This document shows positions 1-8,693 of a stretch of DNA of 64,000 nucleotides, one piece after another. Below the pieces are notes generated by a model, which ran no database searches, was not told where the DNA came from, and saw only the letters and a program-made list of their open reading frames with translations. Every line of letters starts with the position of its first letter. Positions within the stretch are counted from its first letter, which is position 1. Both the position numbers and the translations under genes were made by a program. The stretch is taken from NCBI RefSeq assembly GCF_002934265.1, contig NZ_PTIX01000015.1:62001-126000 (forward strand), read 5' to 3'. Source of the stretch: Actinokineospora auranticolor. Its GTDB lineage: Bacteria; Actinomycetota; Actinomycetes; Mycobacteriales; Pseudonocardiaceae.

Positions 1-175
1 GGCGATTGTCCCGGGGGTGGGATCGCCCTGGGTGAGATGAGCATTACCGGAGGTCGTTAATCCGCCGGCTCGGTCCACCTCGGATCGGCCGGATGGCCGA
101 ACGGGACAGCGAGACCATGACTGTCCATTGTGTACTCAAAACGGCGGAGGTGAACCGGGTTCGCCTCCGTGGCGG

Positions 176-853
176 TCAACGCGGTTCCGCCTCGCTTTCG
201 GACCACCACGCCGCCCAGCGGGTGTCGAGCGCGTCGAACGCGGCACCGTCGAGGTCGTACGTGCTCAGCACGGCGGTCGGATCGGCTCCGATGCCCTCGA
301 CGACGAGCAGCCCCTCACCCCAGGAGTCGACGGTGAGACCGAGTTGGCGTTCGGTGCGGAACCACACCTCGCCCTCGACCCGTTCGCCCGCCAGGGTCGC
401 GCGGTAGCGGCTGCCGGGCGGGCCGGTGAGCGAGTCCAAGCCGAGTCGTTCGACGGCGGAGGCGTTGTCGTTGCGGAACACGGTTCGGCGCCGGGCGGTG
501 GGACGGCGTTCGAGGGTGAAGCGCAGTTGGTGCAGGAAGGTCGTCCAGCCCTCGGTGATCTGGTCGTAGTAGGCGTCCCAGTTCGGGTCGCCGCTCAGCG
601 GGGCGCGGGTGAGGGTGACGCGCGCCCCGCCTTCCGTCTCGTGCACCTGGAAGCGGTCGCCGCCGTGGGCGACGAGGGTGCGGGTCTCGGCGTCCTCGGT
701 GACGCCGGTGAAGTAGATCGCGTCGATCTCGGCGTCGAGGTCGGCGGTGTCCCAGCCGTGCCACTGGCCGATGACGTCCTTGTCCCGCAGTGCCCGCCAG
801 GTGGCGTCGGCGGTGGCGGCCACCGTGACCACGATCCGGGGCGTCTCGCTCAT
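176..853 (-). CDS. SRPBCC / AHSA1-like domain protein
   Basis: About 225 residues. The N-terminus (MSETPRIVVTVAATADATWRALRDK) reads as the first strand and helix of the START/SRPBCC fold (hydrophobic ligand pocket). The second half, after LERRPTARRR, looks like a second, more divergent domain ending in WAAWWSESEAEPR. The ATG at 853 overlaps the stop of the upstream ArsR gene by 4 bp (ATGA) and has an AGAGG Shine-Dalgarno inside that gene, so the two are translationally coupled. ArsR-SRPBCC pairs are a common actinobacterial arrangement in which the regulator controls the partner. The ligand is unknown. A much longer upstream reading of the same frame is an antisense-style artefact. Confidence 0.85.
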   Translation of the reverse strand: MSETPRIVVTVAATADATWRALRDKDVIGQWHGWDTADLDAEIDAIYFTGVTEDAETRTLVAHGGDRFQVHETEGGARVTLTRAPLSGDPNWDAYYDQITEGWTTFLHQLRFTLERRPTARRRTVFRNDNASAVERLGLDSLTGPPGSRYRATLAGERVEGEVWFRTERQLGLTVDSWGEGLLVVEGIGADPTAVLSTYDLDGAAFDALDTRWAAWWSESEAEPR

Positions 854-1461
854 CGGTCGTCCTCTTGTCGTCGGGGTGTGGTCGCGGGGTGGCCGCCCAC
901 GATGACGCGGTACTCCCGGCCGTCGCGGCCCTCGTAGCGGGACGCGATCTCGCGCAGCGCGGCGGTGAGTTCGTCGGTGAAGCCGTGCACGTCGGCCGGG
1001 GCGGCGAAGCGGACCTCGGCCTCGATGGTGAAGGTCAGCAGGTGCTTGCCCCGCTCGTCGGCGCGAACCCGCAGGCCCGCCACCTCCCGCACGGTCGCGG
1101 CGGCCACCTCGACCAGGTGCTCGGCGGCGTACTGGTCCTGGACCAGGCAGGCGGGCGGGTCGTCGTCGCGCAGCACCGTCGGGTCGACCACCAGCGCGCC
1201 GGGCCGGGCGCGCAGGATCCGCTCCACGCACCCCCGCCGCTTGCGCTCCTCGACCAGTTCGACCAGCCCGGCGGACTCCAGGGCCCGCAGGTGGTAGTTC
1301 ACCCGCTGCCTCGGCAAGCCGAGCGCGGCGGCCAACTGGCTGGCCGAGGCCGGTTCGCGCAGCTTGACCAGCAGTTGCCTGCGCAACGGGGGCAGCGCGA
1401 CGGCCACCCGGTCGACCTCGTCGAGGTAGTTGATCCCGCCCGTCACGCGCCCATGTTCCAT
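850..1461 (-). CDS. ArsR-family winged-helix regulator
   Basis: 203 residues. A winged helix spans roughly residues 20-85: LPPLRRQLLVKLREPASASQ, then the recognition helix LPRQRVNYHLRALESAGLVE and the wing VEERKRRGCVERIL. No ArsR metal-binding Cys cluster is visible, so the signal is probably not a metal. The C-terminal 110 residues are an extra domain of unknown ligand. It forms an operon with the SRPBCC gene downstream. An 8-bp inverted repeat covers the start codon, so autorepression is likely. The true start could be the in-frame GTG at 1446, which would leave the operator outside the coding sequence. Confidence 0.85.
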   Translation of the reverse strand: MEHGRVTGGINYLDEVDRVAVALPPLRRQLLVKLREPASASQLAAALGLPRQRVNYHLRALESAGLVELVEERKRRGCVERILRARPGALVVDPTVLRDDDPPACLVQDQYAAEHLVEVAAATVREVAGLRVRADERGKHLLTFTIEAEVRFAAPADVHGFTDELTAALREIASRYEGRDGREYRVIVGGHPATTPRRQEDDR

Positions 1462-1484
1462 TTGACAGTTCGATTTGTCAAATG
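1459..1484. promoter_or_regulatory. Inverted-repeat operator of the ArsR gene
   Basis: CATTTGAC at 1459-1466 is matched perfectly by GTCAAATG at 1477-1484, with a 10-base spacer. A minus-strand TTGACA (1481-1476) lies inside the repeat and could be a -35 box. A repressor bound here would block the ArsR/SRPBCC operon. Binding by the adjacent ArsR protein is inferred from position only. Confidence 0.6.
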
Positions 1485-1763
1485 ACGTCGTCGAGTACCC
1501 GGTTCGCGTGAAGGGGACCCGTGTGGGGGATATGCACTGGCGGACTAGGACCGGTCTGACCCGCCCGTGGGGGACCGCTGAAAGGGTGGCAAGCGGCGCT
1601 GCGGCGACGGAGTGTAGAGCGGATGGGGTGTCCTTGTCCCGCGTGGACGGTTGCGGGTGGGGAGTGCCTTGGCAGCTGTGTCGGTGCCGAGCCCGCCCGG
1701 TGGCCCGCGGCGGGGTCAGGATGAGTCATCGCCACCAACCGCACCGACCTGAAGGAGTCCGCG
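1485..1763. other. Intergenic region, no gene seen
   Basis: Open frames here run antisense to each other and look like high-GC shadows. The only clear signal is the AAGGAG Shine-Dalgarno at about 1751 that serves the next gene. Confidence 0.5.
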
Positions 1764-2048
1764 ATGACCGAGAACGAGATGATCGCCCTGCAGGACGTGG
1801 CCGACGGCGCGGTGCTGTTCCACAACGGTCTGTGGGGCGGCCCGATGGGCTTCCGCTGGGCCGACTACAGCGGTGCCGCCGCGGGCGAGCTGGCGGGCTG
1901 GGAGGCCGACGCCGTGCTGTCGCTGGTGCGCCGCGGCCTGGTCGTCATCGAGTCGCTCTCGGTCGCCGGGCGCGACGCCCGCGTCGTGGTGACCGCCGCG
2001 GGCGCCATGCTGGTCGACCGCTCCCTGCTCACCCTCGCCGCCGCCTGA
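1764..2048 (+). CDS. Small conserved-type hypothetical protein
   Basis: 94 residues beginning MTENEMIALQDVADGAVLFH. The start is well defined: AAGGAG sits 7 bases before the ATG. The composition (short helix, FRWADYSGAAAGELAGWEAD, then the beta-rich VIESLSVAGRDARVVVTAAG) suggests a small winged-helix-like or cytosolic two-layer fold. There is no signal peptide, membrane segment or Cys motif. I do not recognise the family. It stands alone between the ArsR operon and a decayed NACHT gene. Confidence 0.7.
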   Translation: MTENEMIALQDVADGAVLFHNGLWGGPMGFRWADYSGAAAGELAGWEADAVLSLVRRGLVVIESLSVAGRDARVVVTAAGAMLVDRSLLTLAAA

Positions 2049-2130
2049 GCCACCGGGGGTAACGCCACCGCCGCGGTCCGCGATCTTCCCGGGCACGGGA
2101 GGAGTCCACGGGCGAACGGGGCGGTAGGCG

Positions 2131-4750
2131 CTGGTCGAGGTCCACAACCAGGCCGGTGACCTGACCAACAGCACCCAGGTCGGCGTCCTCAACGGCGACC
2201 TCGTCATCGGATCCCGCCCGCACCACTGGGACTACCGCACCCTGCGCGACCTGGCGCCCGCGGACTTCACCGGGCGCGACGACGAAACCGCGTCCCGCGC
2301 ACTGCCGGGACACCCGGGGCAGGCGCCTGGTCCTGGTGGTGGACGGCCTGGACGAGGAGTCCGGCACCGGCCGGACCGGCATCGCCCACCTGCTCCCCGC
2401 GCGGCCCCGCGACGGCCTGCGGATCATCGTGTCCTCCCGCCCGCACCGCCCCCGCCCCGAGGCGATCAGCCGGGACCTCACCCACCCGCTGTGCGACCCC
2501 CGGGTCGTGCGCGAGCTGACCAGGTCGCCGGACGCGGCCCAGCGCGAGAGCGAGGTGGCCGACGTGATCAACGGCCACGCCGACCTGCGCGCCTGGGCCG
2601 AGGACTGGCGGTCGCGGGACTGGCCCGAGGACACCCCCGAATACCTGCTCGGCCGCTACTTCGCCCTGCTCGAATCCCTCGGCGACGTCGACGGAGTGCT
2701 GCACCACGCCACCAGCACCGCCCGGCACGACCGCATGTACGAGCTGACCGGTAGCGACACGGCCGCCCTGGCCGAGGTCGCCACCGCGCAGCGGATCCTC
2801 CTCGAACAGCCCGACCCGTCCGTCGAGACGCTGTTCTCCCTGGCCGTGCACCGGCTCGACCTGGCGGGCCGGAGCGCGGACGTGCCGCCCGGGTTGGTCG
2901 CGGTGTGGGCGCGCCTCGGCTACGCCGCGCGGGCGCGCGGGCCGGCCACCGGGCTGTCCGACCCCCGCGCGCGGATCACCGCGCTCGCCGCCGCCCTGCG
3001 GCACACCGCCGCCGACGCGGACGCCCAGCGACTGCGCGCGGACGCCGAGGCGGCCGTACCCGACATCGCCGACCCGCGCGCCCGGATGCACGCCGAGTGC
3101 GAGCTGGGCCGCGCCCTGGCGGCCCGGGGTGACTTCGACGGGGCCGAGGAGGTGGCCGCCGCGCTGCACCCGGACCGGCGGACCGACGTGCTCGTCGAGG
3201 TGATCCGGGCCGCGTGGGCCAGGGGCGACCGGGACCGGGCCCGCGCCGCGTCCACCGCGGTGACCCAGCCGAAGCGGCACCACCGGCGGGCCGCGCGGCC
3301 GAGGCCCGGGCGCTGGTCGGCGCCGCGGCGGAGTTGCTGGGCGAGCCGATGAAGCGGACCCGGCACGTGGAGTCGGTGCGCAACGTGGTCCGCGGCTGGA
3401 TCCGCTGCGGTGAACCGGACCGGGCCGTCCTGCTGCTGGCCACCGCGCCCCGCGTCGAGGACCTGGCCGACGCGGCGGGGTGGTTGGCGGCCGCCGGGTA
3501 CGCCGCGCAGGCGGTCGCCATGATCCACCGAGCGGCCGCCCGCGACCACCCGCGCCCGGTGGAGCTGGTCCGCGCCGCGGTACTCGCGGGTGATCACGCG
3601 CTGGCGGCGGGAATCGCGGCGCGCGGGGAGATCGACGTGCCGGTGGAGTTCGAGCTGGCGCGCGGGGAAGAGCGGGTCGCCGTCGCCGCGCGGTCGCCGG
3701 ACCCGGCCTGGCAGGAGGCCGCGCTGGCCGATCTCGCGCGGGAGTCGGCCGACGCGGGCGACCACACCGGCGCGCTGCGGATCGCCCGGGCGTCGAGCCT
3801 GCCCGCCGGACGGGCCCGGTTGCTCACCGGTCTGGCGGACTCGGCGACGGACCCGGTCGTCGCCGTCCGGTTCGCCCGCGCGGGCCGCCCTGGCCAACGA
3901 CAGCGAACCGGAGCGGGCCGAGGCCACCGCCCACGACATCGACTACCCGTACTACCGCGTGCGCGCCCTCGCCGCCCTGCTGCACGGTCTCGGCGACGAC
4001 CAGGTGCGCGGCAGGCGGATCCTCGCGCTGGCTCGCGTGGCGCTGCCGGAGGTCGACCTCGACTGGCGTAGCCAGGCGCACGCGTTCGTCGTCGAGGCCG
4101 CCGTGCGCGCCCTGGGCAGGCAGGCCGCCGGTCCGGTGGTGAAGCAGGCCCAGGTCTTCATCGCCGACGTGGTCGACCACGCGGACCCGGACAAGCAGGC
4201 CCAACTCCTCGACACCCTGGCCCTCGCCGTGGCCCGCACCGGGTGGTATCAGCGCGCCACCGCGCCGGCCAAGGCGATCGAGGACCCCCACCACCGGATC
4301 CGCGCCCTCTGCCGCGTGGCCATCACCGCCGCCGACCACGGCGACCACACCACGGCAGCCACCATCACCGCCGCCGCCGAGACCGCCGCGACACCGCTGC
4401 GCCCCCAGGACCTCCGGGTCCGCTGCCTGCGCCACGTCGTCGACGCCTGCACCGCCTGCCACGACCGCCGGGGTCGGTCCGCGCGCCACCGGGCCGAGCG
4501 CGCGGCGCTCTCGATCAAGGACGGTTTGCACCGCCGCGCGGTCACGGCCATCCTCACGACCTCCGCCGCGCTCACCGTCCCCACGAGCCCCTTCGCCACG
4601 AGGTCCGGGGACCCGGCCGCGACCGAGCCCCCGTCCCGCGACACCGTGATCGCGCGACTCACCACCGGCGACTGGGTCTCGGCCCTGGTCCCACTCGCCC
4701 GCGTCGACCCCGACGCGTTCCGCGCGATCGCCGCGCGGCTGACGACCTGA
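2131..4750 (+). pseudogene. Decayed NACHT/STAND NTPase gene with helical repeats
   Basis: Three frames must be joined. Frame one (2131-2300) gives an N-terminal piece ending LAPADFTGRDDE, the usual entry into a bacterial STAND ATPase. It breaks off, and the next frame resumes at RRLVLVVDGLDEESG, a Walker B motif, followed by LRIIVSSRPH, a NACHT sensor segment. The P-loop that should lie between them is absent, implying a deletion of over 100 codons. The frame then shifts at about 3290 and back at about 3890 inside a long TPR-like helical repeat region (for example LADLARESADAGDHTGALRI). The last frame ends normally at 4750. STAND proteins of this build act as signalling switches or antiphage sensors. 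This copy cannot bind ATP normally and is broken. Confidence 0.75.
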
Positions 4751-4775
4751 CCGGCCTTTGGGGCTCCCGCGCGAT

Positions 4776-5906
4776 TCATGGAGTGCGTAACCACTCCTCG
4801 CTGCCGTGCGCCCATACCAGGTCCTCGTTGGGTAGTTCGGCGCGCAATTCGCTCGCGCGACGCCGGTTGTGCTCGGTGGTCGTTCCGACGTCCCATGCCT
4901 CGGCCCGGGTCGGCACCGCCCACAGTGGACGAACGCGGGCGCCGCGCCTGGCCTTGGCGTGGGTGGACCCGGAACCGACGTGGAGCGCGGTGGCGCCGCG
5001 CTGGTACGCGTCCCGGATGGGTTCGTAGAAGAGGAGTTGGAAGTATTCTCCGACGTGCGGCGCGTTGGCGTAATCGAATCCCGCCACGCGCATGTAGTCG
5101 GTGGTGCCTTCGGCGTAGGCCAGGGAGAACCCGATGACCTGCCGCCGTTCGTCGCGGCAGAGGTAGACCTGCCCGGTGTCGGCGGCGGCCCCGTTGAGTT
5201 TGTCCAGCCACTCGGCCATGTCCTCGGGCGTGGCCTCCTTGTCGTACTTGCGCATGGTTTGGGCGAGGAGCCAACCGCACCGCTCGTGGCAGGTGGAGAG
5301 GCGGGTTCGCTCGACCGTGAGGCCCGACCTCGTGATGCCGCGCAGATCCCGGCGGACCGCCTCGCGCCGCGACCGGGAGAGGCCGCCGAGGTAGTCGTCG
5401 AAACCGGCACCGGGGAGGTCGACGACGCATTCGCCCCAGGCGTGCAGGCGGGGGACGACACCCGCGCGCTCGGCGATCGTGGCGGCGTGTTCGCTCGTCG
5501 TGTAGAGCCACCAGCCGAGACCGGCGCTGTGCTCCTCGGTGATCCGGTCGACGGCGTCGAGCAAGAGGGGCAGCGGGGCCGCCGCGCCGCCCAAGGGGGC
5601 GCTGAGGTAGCCGTTGGTGCCGCCGATCAGGGTCACGGGTGTGGCGTCGGGGCGGGTGATGTCGGGGAACAGGCGGTGGGGGTGGTAGTCGGCGCGGCTG
5701 GGGCGGTCGAGCGCGAAGACCGCGACGGCGGCGACAAGTCGGTCGCCGGAGCGAACGCACACGTGGTACGCATGCGCGTTCGGCTCCAGCGCCCGCTGGA
5801 ACGCCAGCCAGCGGGTGCCCGCGTAGAACGACTCCCGCCCGGCCAAAGCATCCCACTCGGCGTGATCCGGCCGGTCCACCACCTCGACGCGCAAGTCCTC
5901 CGGCAT
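4776..5906 (-). CDS. FemAB/GNAT-like acyltransferase (BioF2-like)
   Basis: 376 residues. The two-lobed GNAT layout of the FemAB / Acetyltransf_6 group is visible: ESFYAGTRWLAFQRAL near the N-terminus, a central SRSRREAVRRDLR segment typical of the family, and a C-terminal lobe with VIGFSLAYAEGTTDYMRVAGFDY. Relatives transfer amino acids from aminoacyl-tRNA or acyl groups from CoA to an amine. The ATG at 5906 follows GGAGGG by 12 bases; an in-frame GTG at 5918 is the alternative. It diverges from the biosynthetic operon that begins at 6267, so it may tailor that product, but a cell-wall role is equally possible. Confidence 0.8.
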   Translation of the reverse strand: MPEDLRVEVVDRPDHAEWDALAGRESFYAGTRWLAFQRALEPNAHAYHVCVRSGDRLVAAVAVFALDRPSRADYHPHRLFPDITRPDATPVTLIGGTNGYLSAPLGGAAAPLPLLLDAVDRITEEHSAGLGWWLYTTSEHAATIAERAGVVPRLHAWGECVVDLPGAGFDDYLGGLSRSRREAVRRDLRGITRSGLTVERTRLSTCHERCGWLLAQTMRKYDKEATPEDMAEWLDKLNGAAADTGQVYLCRDERRQVIGFSLAYAEGTTDYMRVAGFDYANAPHVGEYFQLLFYEPIRDAYQRGATALHVGSGSTHAKARRGARVRPLWAVPTRAEAWDVGTTTEHNRRRASELRAELPNEDLVWAHGSEEWLRTP

Positions 5907-6266
5907 GCGGATCCACACCCCTCCAAGCGATGCGTCCTCGGCGGCGCCCAGCGTAGTACCGGGGACAGGCTTCCCCGTGCGAACTCTCGAGCGACCTCCC
6001 ATTGCGCCGGTCGCATTACCGACCGACCGACTCCGAGTGACCGTGCGTGAACAATTGGCGCAGACGGGCGGTTTCGTGATCGAACTCCCGGAACCCGTGC
6101 GACACTCGGAAGTGCCGTGCGGGAGGAGGTGGGCACTCGACTCCACACCCCGGACGCAGGCCGGAATGCAATTGCAGGAAAGCGCTTTCGCTTTCCCTGC
6201 CCGCGCGGACACCACCCTTGATCCGGTCTGGTGAGCGCCGAAATCAGGTGAAGGGACCACGACCGC
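5907..6266. other. Divergent intergenic region upstream of the biosynthetic operon
   Basis: 360 bases between the FemAB-like gene (minus) and the radical SAM gene (plus). No convincing coding frame. The region must carry the promoters for both directions. GAAGGG about a dozen bases before 6267 is the Shine-Dalgarno of the operon's first gene. Confidence 0.5.
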
Positions 6267-7316
6267 ATGAGCCTCCCGCTCGACGAACACCTCGGCGCGC
6301 TGTACCGGGCCTACGGTCCACCGAAGGCGATGGGAGACTCGGCACCCGCGCACGACCGGCCGCACTTCTTCCTGCACCGCAACTTCCTCGGCGAACAGGA
6401 CCTCGCGATCCTGTTCAACACCAAGCGTTGCCGGTACCAGTGCAAGTTCTGCGCGCTGCCGTTCAAGTCCTCCCGCGACTGGGTGCCCGCCGAGCAGGTG
6501 CGCGCGCAGTTCCGCCACGTGCTGGACGAGGACCGGCACGCGCTGGGCGTGCTGGAGCGGATCACCATCGCCAACGAGGGCTCGGTCTTCGACGAGACCA
6601 CCTTCCCGCCGGAGGCGTTGACCGACATCACCACCGCGGTGCGCAAGCTCCCGAGGGTGCGCAAGATCGTGCTGGAGACCAGGTTGGAGTTCGCGCGCGC
6701 CGACCGGCTCCGGCAGATCGCGCGCGACAGCGGCAAGACGCTCGACATCCTGACCGGCTTCGAGACCCTCGACGAGGACCTGCGCGAACGCGTGCTGGGC
6801 AAGCGCGAACCACTCGAGTCGTTCCTGCGCGGACTGGACGAGGTGGCCGAGGCGGGCTGCGAGCTGACCGCGTACGTGCTCTTCAAACCCGACCCGGAGA
6901 TGACCGACGAGCAGGCCTGGACCGAGGCCGAGAAGGCGATCGACTACCTGCACGAGCACTGCGCGAGCAGGCGCGTCCCGCTGACCATCCGGATCAACCC
7001 CATGTACGTGGCCCACGGCACCCAGTGGGCGGCCCGCGCGCAACGCCTGCCGGACTACAAACCCCCGAGGCTCTCGGACATCGTCGCCATGGCCGAGCGC
7101 AAGCGCGAAGAGGGGATCGCGGTGTACCTCGGGCTGACCTCCGAGGGTCTGTCCGATGAGGACAAAACCTACCGGGCCAGGGAGGATTTCACCCGGGGCC
7201 TGCTCAAGCGCGCCATCGTCATGAACGGCGACGGTTCGGTGCGCCCCGGCCACCACCTGCTCCCGCTGATCGCCGAGCCCCGGACCGCCACCGATCTGAC
7301 CATGGAACACAAGTGA
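6267..7316 (+). CDS. Radical SAM enzyme, first gene of biosynthetic operon
   Basis: 349 residues. The CX3CX2C iron-sulfur motif is C55, C59 and C62 (RCRYQCKFCALPF), preceded by AILFNTKR, the first strand of the partial TIM barrel. LDILTGFETLDEDLRERVLG and LTAYVLFKPDPEMTDEQA match later barrel strands. There is no SPASM Cys cluster and no B12 domain, so it resembles the Elp3/MiaB-like single-domain group. The substrate is unknown. The stop overlaps the next start (GTGA), so the two are coupled. Its position at the head of the NRPS operon points to building or tailoring a precursor. Confidence 0.85.
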   Translation: MSLPLDEHLGALYRAYGPPKAMGDSAPAHDRPHFFLHRNFLGEQDLAILFNTKRCRYQCKFCALPFKSSRDWVPAEQVRAQFRHVLDEDRHALGVLERITIANEGSVFDETTFPPEALTDITTAVRKLPRVRKIVLETRLEFARADRLRQIARDSGKTLDILTGFETLDEDLRERVLGKREPLESFLRGLDEVAEAGCELTAYVLFKPDPEMTDEQAWTEAEKAIDYLHEHCASRRVPLTIRINPMYVAHGTQWAARAQRLPDYKPPRLSDIVAMAERKREEGIAVYLGLTSEGLSDEDKTYRAREDFTRGLLKRAIVMNGDGSVRPGHHLLPLIAEPRTATDLTMEHK

Positions 7317-7954
7317 CACCGGCGGTCCGCGAAGCCTGGGCCCGAGGACGCGCGCTCCTCGACGACCTGCGCCCCACCGGGGACCTGGTGGCCGGATTGG
7401 CCGAACGGCTCGCCGACACCGAGGGCCTGCCCGGCCCCGAGGACGCGTTCGCCTGGCTGTCCTGCGTGTTGGGGCTGGTGTCGGCCAACGAGGGCAACTA
7501 CGGCGTCGGCGCCGTGGTCCTGCGCGACGGCGAGATCGTCGCCGAGGGCCGCAACCGGTTGCTCCAACCGCGCCGGGACACCTCGGCGCACGCGGAATCC
7601 GACGCCCTGGACACCTTCGAGGCCCGCTTCCCCGACTCCGACCCCGGGTCCGGGTCCGGAGTCGGAGTCGGAGTCGGCACTACCCTGTACACCTCGCTCG
7701 AATGCTGTCCTATGTGTACGGTCCGCTTGCTCAACTCCGGTATCCGCGCCGTCCGCTACCTCGCGCCGGACGAGGACGGGGGCATGCTGTCCAGGATGGC
7801 GGGCCTGCCACCGTACTGGCGGCGCCTCGCCGCGGGGCGCACGCCCCGGCAGACCTTCGAACCCGCCGCCTGCCACCCGGTGCTCGGCGAGATCGCGGCC
7901 GACGTGTTCGCCACGACCGAGGCGTGGCTCAACGAACGCCTCGTCCGCTCATGA
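7313..7954 (+). CDS. Cytidine/deoxycytidylate deaminase-fold protein
   Basis: 213 residues with both zinc signatures of the CDA superfamily: SAHAESDAL (H-A-E) and ECCPMCTVRLL (P-C-x2-C). The deaminase core starts near residue 50 (VLGLVSANEGNYGVGAVVLRDGE). A Gly/Ser/Val run (DPGSGSGVGVGVGTT) from a simple DNA repeat lies between the two zinc motifs. Family members hydrolyse amino groups from cytosine, guanine or adenine rings or related substrates. The GTG start at 7313 overlaps the upstream stop. In this operon it could process a heterocycle or amidine intermediate; the substrate is not predictable. Confidence 0.85.
   Translation: MTPAVREAWARGRALLDDLRPTGDLVAGLAERLADTEGLPGPEDAFAWLSCVLGLVSANEGNYGVGAVVLRDGEIVAEGRNRLLQPRRDTSAHAESDALDTFEARFPDSDPGSGSGVGVGVGTTLYTSLECCPMCTVRLLNSGIRAVRYLAPDEDGGMLSRMAGLPPYWRRLAAGRTPRQTFEPAACHPVLGEIAADVFATTEAWLNERLVRS
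7646..7677 (+). repeat. Simple hexamer repeat inside the deaminase gene
   Basis: GGGTCC units are followed by about three AGTCGG units, all in frame. They encode a Gly-Ser/Gly-Val linker between the two zinc motifs. Copy number could change without breaking the frame. Confidence 0.6.
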
Positions 7955-7985
7955 CCGGACCGGTTCGCCGAGACAAGGACCCCGC

Positions 7986-8693
7986 GTGACGAACCCCACC
8001 ACGAGCCCACCCGACAGCCAGTCCCCACCACCCCCGGACCAGGCGCCGTGCCTGGCGCGGTTCGACCCCGTGCGCACGGGCACGCACTGCGTCTACGCCC
8101 CGGCGTCGCGGCTGTGGGGCGCCCCGGACTACGACCGGGACCGGACGCCGGAGGAGAACCTCGCCGGTGCCGTGCCCCTGCTGTGCGACTTCATCGACCA
8201 CACCTACGCGGACAACCTCGACGGCTTCGTCGTGGAACTGGCCGGGGAGCGCTTCGGCGCGAGCGTGCGGGCACTGGCCCAGACCACGCACGCCGTGCTG
8301 CGCTTCCTCAGCGACCACGATCCGGCCGACAGCCGGTGCCTCTACGGCGAGATCGAGCGGGTGTCGTGGTGCTTCGCTTTCGGCGGCGAGGAGTTCTTCG
8401 TCAACACCTTCGCGCCGTGCTACCCGTCCGCGCACTCCCGCTACGGGTTCGGCATCGACCGCACCTACCTGCTGATCCAGCCGCGGCCGTCGTTCACCCG
8501 GGTGCTGCGGCCGGGGGAGACCGTGCTGCCCCCGCCCGTCCGGGAGAAGGTCCGCCGCGACTACGCGGACAACGGCCGCGGCTACGACCCCCGAGCGAGC
8601 TACTGCCCGTACGAGGCCTGGCGCATCGTCCGCCCCCTCGACGTCGACGCGCCCGCCGTGCGGTGGTGGGAGACACCGGCGGTGTTCCCGTGA
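7986..8693 (+). CDS. YqcI/YcgG-family protein (heme-dependent N-oxygenase-like)
   Basis: 235 residues matching the YqcI/YcgG layout: a CxFAFGGEEFFVNTFAPCYPSxHSR-like core (visible as SWCFAFGGEEFFVNTF and APCYPSAHSRYGFG) and a C-terminal YCPYEAWR segment. The family includes the heme N-hydroxylase GntA of guanitoxin biosynthesis, which acts on a guanidine nitrogen. That makes N-hydroxylation of an amine, guanidine or amide intermediate a reasonable proposal here; this is inference. The first 25 residues are Pro-rich linker. The stop overlaps the next gene (GTGA). Confidence 0.75.
   Translation: MTNPTTSPPDSQSPPPPDQAPCLARFDPVRTGTHCVYAPASRLWGAPDYDRDRTPEENLAGAVPLLCDFIDHTYADNLDGFVVELAGERFGASVRALAQTTHAVLRFLSDHDPADSRCLYGEIERVSWCFAFGGEEFFVNTFAPCYPSAHSRYGFGIDRTYLLIQPRPSFTRVLRPGETVLPPPVREKVRRDYADNGRGYDPRASYCPYEAWRIVRPLDVDAPAVRWWETPAVFP

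Noticed and set aside
1475-2062. 195-codon plus-strand frame
   Set aside because: Overlaps the better-supported 94-residue gene in another frame and is Arg/Gly-rich without motifs.
3280-3900. Programmed frameshifting in the NACHT-like gene
   Set aside because: No slippery sequence was recognised and the ATP-binding region is deleted as well, so decay is simpler.
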